Of a stretch of DNA of 64,000 bases, positions 58,900-64,000 are shown one piece after another (the first letter of the stretch is position 1; each line of letters starts with the position of its first letter). Position numbers and translations under genes: made by a program. The notes beneath the pieces are model-generated. The model had not been told where the DNA came from and did no database searches. It saw only the letters and a program-made list of their open reading frames with translations. This stretch comes from Geosiphon pyriformis (lineage: Eukaryota > Glomeromycota > Glomeromycetes > Archaeosporales > Geosiphonaceae): the NCBI GenBank assembly GCA_016748015.1, contig JAAOMT010000494.1:488190-552189 (forward strand), given 5' to 3'.

Positions 58900-59529
58900 A
58901 TGGAAATTACAGACAACATTCACACATTAGCATAACAACTCTTTCAATTAATCCAACACCAGGAAATGAAGATTACAATCAATCAACAAACCATTCGATA
59001 TCAAGATACTAGAAAGACATTGCAACTTAAAACACCAAAGAAAACTGAAAATACGGTGGACAAAATCATGGTGAAAGTAAAATTAGCAATAAAAGAATCG
59101 ACAAAAGAGTCACTATATCAAAGGTTGACTAAAGAAACTTGGAATTGGTAGATACAACAATTTCCAAGAAACTATTGTTATTTTTACTTGGGACAACACG
59201 TAAATATTCAGAATCTATATACAGATAAAACAAAGCAATTATTTGACAAAAGAATACTACAACAATTAGAACATTTTGTGGGAAAGAACAACTTATCCAC
59301 ACAAGCCTTGGCCATATACTGAATACACACAACATTTTAGGATAAACCAGAAATATTGCTCAACAAAGCAATGGATATAGTTACCAGTAATCAATTAGGA
59401 AAAATCACCAATGCTCAATTTGAAGAATTACAGATCCAAATAACACAAGTAATTCTCGAAAACAAAATCCAGGAAATACTTCAAAAGAGGGAATTACATG
59501 AGTTGGATTTCAACAGAGCTCAATATTAA
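58900..59529 (+). pseudogene. element D ORF3 domain, in frame with integrase
   Basis: This region of 210 codons shares frame with the integrase and could be a C-terminal extension of pol rather than a separate protein; an ATG at 58900 is also available. Recognisable shared blocks with element C are CYFYLGQHVNIQNLYTDKTK and LGKITNAQFEELQIQITQVI; the second also resembles ORF3 of elements A and B. It has four internal stops and ends at TAA 59527-59529, 13 bases before the 3' LTR. Function unknown. Confidence 0.7.
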
Positions 59530-59542
59530 AAAGAGAAAATAA
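59527..59542 (+). other. polypurine tract of element D
   Basis: AAAAAGAGAAAATAA directly precedes the 3' LTR, the standard place for plus-strand priming. It follows immediately on the ORF3 stop. Confidence 0.7.
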
Positions 59543-60384
59543 TGTTACTCATAGAAATATAAGAAATATATTAACATAATTATTAGCCAATCAGAAGTAA
59601 GCATAGTAAATGTGGAATTTCAGGATTTCTCTCAGGAATTGCAGGATTCTAAGAATTTCAGGATTTCCCAACAAGGAATTGCAGGATTCCAGAATTGCAG
59701 AATTCTTCTCAAAGGAATCACAAGATTCCAGAAATTCCAGGATTCCTGTCGTGAAGAATCGAGGAATTGAGGAATCTCAATTATGTATATATAGTGGTAG
59801 TATTAGAAACAGAAAAGACAGAATTGATACCACAGAATCCTTAGCCAAGAAACAAAATAATCAAATAAATAATTATTCCATATCTCAATCCACTTTCCAC
59901 TATCAACACTTCATGTTGATAGTAATTGATACTTAACCACACTGGAACAATAGCTCTTGATTATGGCTATTGATGGAATACTAATCTGCCAAACCGCCAG
60001 GGCTTATTTCTTTTCTTTCTTTATTTTATTTTTTTTTATTGTTTACTAATTGAGTAAAAAGATTAAGTGCTGAGTTATTGACGTCAAGAATAGTCTGGTA
60101 AAAGACCCAGAAATAAGAGTAGGATTTTATATATTATCAGATAGCTTACCAGAAGAGCACGACTACCAGACTAAATCCGGCCACCATGTTGAGAAAGAAA
60201 TTGGGAAAACTCTTGAAAAGATATATCTACTATCAACACTATTGAATCTCTGTCCATTATACAAAGAACTCCATCAAAATCTTCAGACACAACACCTTCA
60301 GAACATCATCAACGGAAGTAGCTTTTGAGCACCAAGTTACGGATTTGTTATTTAATTCAACAACAGAAACAATCCTCTGTAACA
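59543..60384 (+). repeat. 3' LTR of element D (842 bp)
   Basis: It begins TGTTACTCATAG and ends CTCTGTAACA, then comes ACAG, the right copy of the target duplication. It is 20 bp shorter than the 5' LTR, mostly in T-rich and repeat blocks. Several substitutions separate the two LTRs in the first 100 bases alone, so the insertion is not recent. Confidence 0.92.
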
Positions 60385-61555
60385 ACAGACCACAAGAGTA
60401 AACACTTTCAACTCGTGCCTTTTTTTTGGTGCCAGACTGGGTTCCCAACCTAGTTGATTCAGAACCAGAACCACCAGCAGACGAACTTGCCAGTTCTATG
60501 GTAACAAAAAGAGGTGTATTAAGAGAAATAACTGAAGTAAAAAAAGGAAAAAGGAAAAAAAAAAAGCTATTCTATCAGCAAAAACTATGCTCTCATCATG
60601 GGCAGGAGATTGACAAGAGAAAAAAGTTTTTAATAAATTAATCAATAAAAATCATATTCCAATCTTTTTTTGTATAAAATTAAGAAAAATAAACAGTTTT
60701 GTAAATATTATATGAATTTTAAATTTATGATTAAAATTGGATAAATAAAAAATTAAACTGGTTTTATATTTTATTTTATTTTATTTTATTTTTTTTATTA
60801 GCATTTAATGAGTAAAGCCCATTTTATTTAATAACTAATATATTTATAAACAATATTATTTAGATTAAACATAATTAAATAGTTATTCAACAAATTTTAG
60901 ATATTACAAGTAAATTTTTAAAATAAATAATATTTTAATTAATAATAATAATAAAATTGTAGTTATTTTTATCAATTTACAAATTAATAATATATTTTTT
61001 TTGTTAATAAATTATTTTTTTCTGTTGTAAAAAAAAGAATTATATAAATACTTAAATATATTTTTTTATATTTGGTTTTAATTTTATTATAATTAATTAT
61101 TAATTATAAAACTTAATTTAGCTTTGTGTTTAAAAATATGTATTGGCTTAATATTATTATTAATTATTTTAATAAAAATAATATATATAAAATTTAAGTA
61201 TTAAAATTTGCATTTTTGATCTTGTTTTTTTAATTTTAGCAAAGTTATAGATAATTGTTTTGACTTTTAAATATATACTTCTTAATAATAATATAATTAT
61301 TAATTCTAATAGCTAAATTGTTTTTAAATTTGCTTAATTATTATAACTGATACTAAATTAAAAAAAAACAAATTATTAAATATATTTATAATAAAAATAT
61401 TAAAATCAATTGGTTTAAAATTAAAAATTAAAATAATATAGTTAATAATAAAATAATTAATACTATAATTAATAATATTATATATTAATTTTTTTAATAA
61501 GTAAAAAGTTTTTATTTACAAATAATATAATTGTATTTAGTAATATATATTATTT

Positions 61556-62596
61556 TGGCCAATTTGGTTTTATGTTCAAATTTGGTTTTCTCTGTTCTGG
61601 TTTATGAAAAATACATTGGTGCTGGTAAAGTAACAATTTCTGGTAATATTCACTATTTTGTTTGAGATGTTTTTAGAGCTGTTTATTGTGTGCATTGGAA
61701 AATTAAATCTGGATCTGATATTATTAATGTAAATATGAAAAAGAATATTGATTGAATTTGGATTGCTTTAGTTTGGCACTCTGATTTACATATGGCTATT
61801 GGTTACATAAATAAGTCTACTGCTAGTTTGCACTTGTACTTTATAAAAACACTGTATTGTTATTTGCCAGTTACTATTCAGAAATATTTATATGATAAAA
61901 GATATTCAAGTGTGTTGTGTCTTTATTGTGAAAAGATAGAAACTTTTAACCACTTTTTTGTATGCTTATTTAACTCTAATGCTCATAAAAACCTGCTTGA
62001 ATTATGCTTTGTTCAATAGAGTGTTATGTCTGGTTTGAGCTTGCTGTTATCTCATGTTTTGCAAATGTTCTATTTGTATGTTTCAGATGGTGTTGTGTAT
62101 ACTGCTTTGTGTAAAAGCATTGTGTTTAAGGAATGGTGTTTGGAGACTGTGTTCTCTTCTGATAGTATCAAAGTTGCCAATTGTAAGATAGTTAATTTGG
62201 TGTGAAATTTGGGAATGGCTTATTAGATTGAGGTGCAGATAATTAGAGCTAAGTACAAGGCAATTATGAAAAAAAATAGCCTGGTTGCACATAATGGTTT
62301 AGTGTCACCTAAGATTTGTGGTCTGTTGACTTTGCTCTCTAATAATATTGTTAAGTTGCTTGGAATTGTGGAGATACATGATATTAGTTTTGGTTTCTGA
62401 AGCTTTTGCAGTTTTTTTTAGTACTAATAATATAGTAACTGTTATAATAGATTTATAATATTGCTCTAATTAGCCCAAGTAGCTGGTTACATATAGAAAA
62501 TGCATAATTTGCATCTAGTTTAAATTACTTAGTTTAATGTATTGTACTAAGTGACTTTTGGGCTTTATTTATTAAATATTAATTATAATAAAAAAT
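61556..62596 (+). mobile_element. LINE K2, 5'-truncated copy inside K1
   Basis: Base composition becomes less AT-rich at about 61556, and the region matching VSGNVYYFVKDIF appears a second time (TISGNIHYFV, about 61640) right after K1 has reached it. It continues through the finger CLYCEKIETFNHFFVC (about 61918-61965) and the CKSIVFKEW block to a LINE 3' UTR block (62473-62590). K1-like sequence resumes afterwards. Target duplication not resolved. Confidence 0.68.
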
Positions 62597-63400
62597 AGTT
62601 TTAGAACTAACATAATTATTGTTTTTTTGATTAATAATATTAATTAAAACTAATCTGCATTAATATATATTTTGACTTTTATATATTATTAAATCTATTA
62701 ACAAATTATTAACAATTTTATTTATATATATAATAAAAGCTGTTTATAAAAGATTTTTTATTGTTGTTAAAAAACATTTTTATAATAAAAATTATTTTAA
62801 AATCAATTGTTTGTATTATAAAAAAATTAACTTTTTTGATTATGTATTTATATATAAATTAAATAAAATATTTTGTTTAAATTTATTATTAAAGATAGCT
62901 AATATTTGGATTTTATTAAAAAGTGTGATTTAATTATTATTTTTAATTTTATATATTTTAATATTATATAAATTAAATAACAGTTTATATACTACTTTCT
63001 ATAAAAATTTTGTGTTTTATAATTAATTAATAAAATTAATTTCAATTTTTTTTTAATATTAAAACAACTATTATTAAGTTAATAAATTTTGTAAAAAGTT
63101 TAATTTTATATTACAAAAACAGAATTTAATTATATAAATCTAAGTATAAAATAACTATAAAAAAGTAATTTAGTATTAAATAATAAGTCAATATTTTATA
63201 ATTTGTGTAGACTATTATGTAAATTTTTTAATAGAATTTTTTACTTATTATTAACTTTAAATATATTTATAATTATTTTTTTTAGATTTAGATAATTTAA
63301 TTTATATAATAATAAGTATATAATATTGTTACATATTAGAGTAATAAGCTAATAAATAGCAAAATAAAACAAAATTATATGATAAAAAAAAAATAAAAAG

Positions 63401-64000
63401 AAATTCAACTTTAAAAAACAAATTAAATTGGTATAAATTCAATGTATAAAATTAGTTTTATAAATATTTTAGTTATTACTCTTTCTAAAAAATAACAAAA
63501 AAATTTAAAAATAAAAAAATAATATATATTATTAATAAAAAATAATATATTGATATAATTCTATGTTTTATGTTAATATTCTTAAAATTTAATATCAAAT
63601 ATTAATTGTATTTTTAATAATATTTATTTAATAATTTTTAAAACTAATAATTACAGATAAATACTAACATGTAATTTTTTATTACAAAGATGTTTAGATA
63701 TTTAAAGAAAATTGAAAAAAAATAAGTAAATTAGAAAGAATTAAATATTTAGAAAGAATTTTTATTACTTTGATTTATACATGTTTTATATATTTAAATA
63801 TGCTCTTTTAAAGTTAAAAAATACATTAATTATATAATTATTCAAAATAATTAATAATCAAGTTAGTAATTAGATTAATAATTAAGTTATTAATTAGATT
63901 AATAATTATGATCTAAAAATAAAATAGTTAATTATAATATTAATGATTAATACATATAATAACTAATAAAAACTATAAATTTTATTTATATAGTATAATT
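63401..64000. other. AT-rich sequence, no gene
   Basis: Almost pure A/T with short ATTAAT-type runs (e.g. TAATTAGATTAATAATTA repeated near 63860-63910). I see no open frame or repeat boundary. It may be further K1 or older filler. Confidence 0.45.

Larger units (their letters stand above)
50278..60384 (+). mobile_element. complete Ty3/gypsy element D (family 2) with dUTPase
   Basis: This 10,107-bp element has two LTRs (862 and 842 bp), PBS, one long gag-pol frame, polypurine tract and a 4-bp target duplication ACAG (50274-50277 and 60385-60388). Domain order: N-terminal Gag region, capsid, CCHC knuckle, retropepsin, cysteine-rich module, dUTPase, linker, RT, RNase H, integrase, GPY/F-like tail and ORF3 domain. 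From 51202 to 59529 all readable domains are in the same frame, about 2776 codons, with roughly 35 nonsense codons and no net frameshift. It interrupts ORF1 of LINE E. Confidence 0.92.
48445..60499 (-). pseudogene. LINE E ORF1, split by element D
   Basis: The main part (50277-48445) is open for more than 440 codons, with a single TGA (48942-48940) where Trp is expected after GDKT. It has the RRM-like part (VVIKEIPVDLSKLAV, FSKFGKIVSIRMQLIGL) and a knuckle-like CAKYEQFGHITVNC. The first part lies on the other side of element D: from 60499 (an ATA in ACCATAG context, possibly a lost ATG) through GTQSGTKKKARVESVYSCG to 60389. The frame is the same on both sides when the 4-bp duplication is counted once. 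Confidence 0.82.
43639..60660 (-). mobile_element. LINE E, full length, carrying gypsy element D
   Basis: Without element D (50278-60384 plus one copy of its 4-bp duplication) LINE E is about 6.9 kb, the same size as H. Its 3' end on the left has an (ATT)n tail (43639-43659 on the plus strand) and the conserved 3' UTR block. Its 5' end (60660 leftwards) shows TTTATTAAAAACTTTTTTCT as in G and H. AATCTTTTTTT is duplicated at 43628-43638 and 60661-60671, and LINE K1 continues on both sides. It is the least AT-shifted LINE in the window. Confidence 0.86.
42340..63400 (+). mobile_element. LINE K1, oldest LINE, cut into at least four pieces
   Basis: Pieces at 42340-42691, 43174-43638, 60661-61555 and about 62600-63400 align in order with the RT, RNase H and C-terminal part of LINE H, though nearly every C and G has been replaced by T and A. 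Example: AAACAGTTGGTTTTGTATT at about 42558 stands for the H AAAGCTGCTGGCTTGTCTGG. The piece ending at 43638 breaks within H-like TATAATCC, and the piece from 60661 continues with TTTTTTTGTATAAAATTAAG for H CACTCTTATGCAAAGTG. Insertions I, E and K2 separate the pieces. Right limit approximate; no coding capacity. Confidence 0.7.

Noticed and set aside
51202-59529. Reassigned stop codons (TAA/TAG as Gln, TGA as Trp) in element D, because the frame is continuous
   Set aside because: TGA also stands at Arg positions, catalytic Asp codons are mutated as well, and the aspartate kinase uses the standard code with one terminal stop. Decay by transitions explains all.

Overview
The window looks like gene-poor, transposon-packed nuclear DNA of a fungus, most probably an arbuscular mycorrhizal fungus (Glomeromycotina). 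That guess rests on the extreme AT richness, short spliceosomal introns, a fungal-type (HOM3-like) aspartate kinase, and the style of the LINE and gypsy elements. It is an inference from content, not from a marker gene. Only one intact cellular gene is visible: a seven-exon aspartate kinase on the minus strand (30616-33043), with a Gcn4/Cpc1-type TGACTCA site just upstream.

Almost everything else is nested retrotransposon. (i) 1-12026 is a plus-strand Ty3/gypsy element C (family 2). It is invaded by element A (family 1, running in from the left edge to 4611) and by an antisense solo LTR (5470-7243), which itself holds another solo LTR (5717-6629). (ii) 12047-13147 is a broken minus-strand gene of unknown function. 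(iii) 13250-29632 is an old LINE (F, resuming as L) split by a younger LINE G (15870-28733). The 5' end of G is in turn occupied by a truncated minus-strand gypsy element B (15922-22229). (iv) 29633-35479 is the host island plus AT-rich filler. (v) 35493-42326 is LINE H with a 13-bp target duplication. (vi) 42340 to about 63400 is a very decayed LINE K1, cut by LINE fragment I, LINE E (43639-60660) and LINE fragment K2. LINE E carries the complete gypsy element D (50278-60384) inside its ORF1.

The gypsy elements are the most unusual content. Both families share an expanded polyprotein: capsid with CCHC knuckle, retropepsin, a cysteine-rich putative zinc module, a trimeric-type dUTPase domain, RT, RNase H, integrase with GPY/F-like tail, and a further conserved domain (here called ORF3). 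ORF3 is a separate intact 239-residue ORF in family 1 and an in-frame extension of pol in family 2. In element D the whole set lies in one frame of about 2776 codons with no net frameshift, broken only by nonsense codons. Every stop compared with a sister copy fits a C-to-T or G-to-A change (CAA/CAG, CGA or TGG to stop), and catalytic Asp residues are repeatedly Asn, as expected from RIP-like or methyl-cytosine deamination decay.

The LINEs are bicistronic. ORF1 carries an RRM-like fold and a degenerate zinc knuckle. ORF2 carries APE endonuclease, RT, RNase H and a C-terminal CCHC finger. In all three long copies the ORF1 stop and ORF2 start overlap as ATGA, which suggests coupled translation. 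The boundaries of nested elements given here come from matching termini and target duplications read by eye; those of the oldest AT-rich remnants are approximate.
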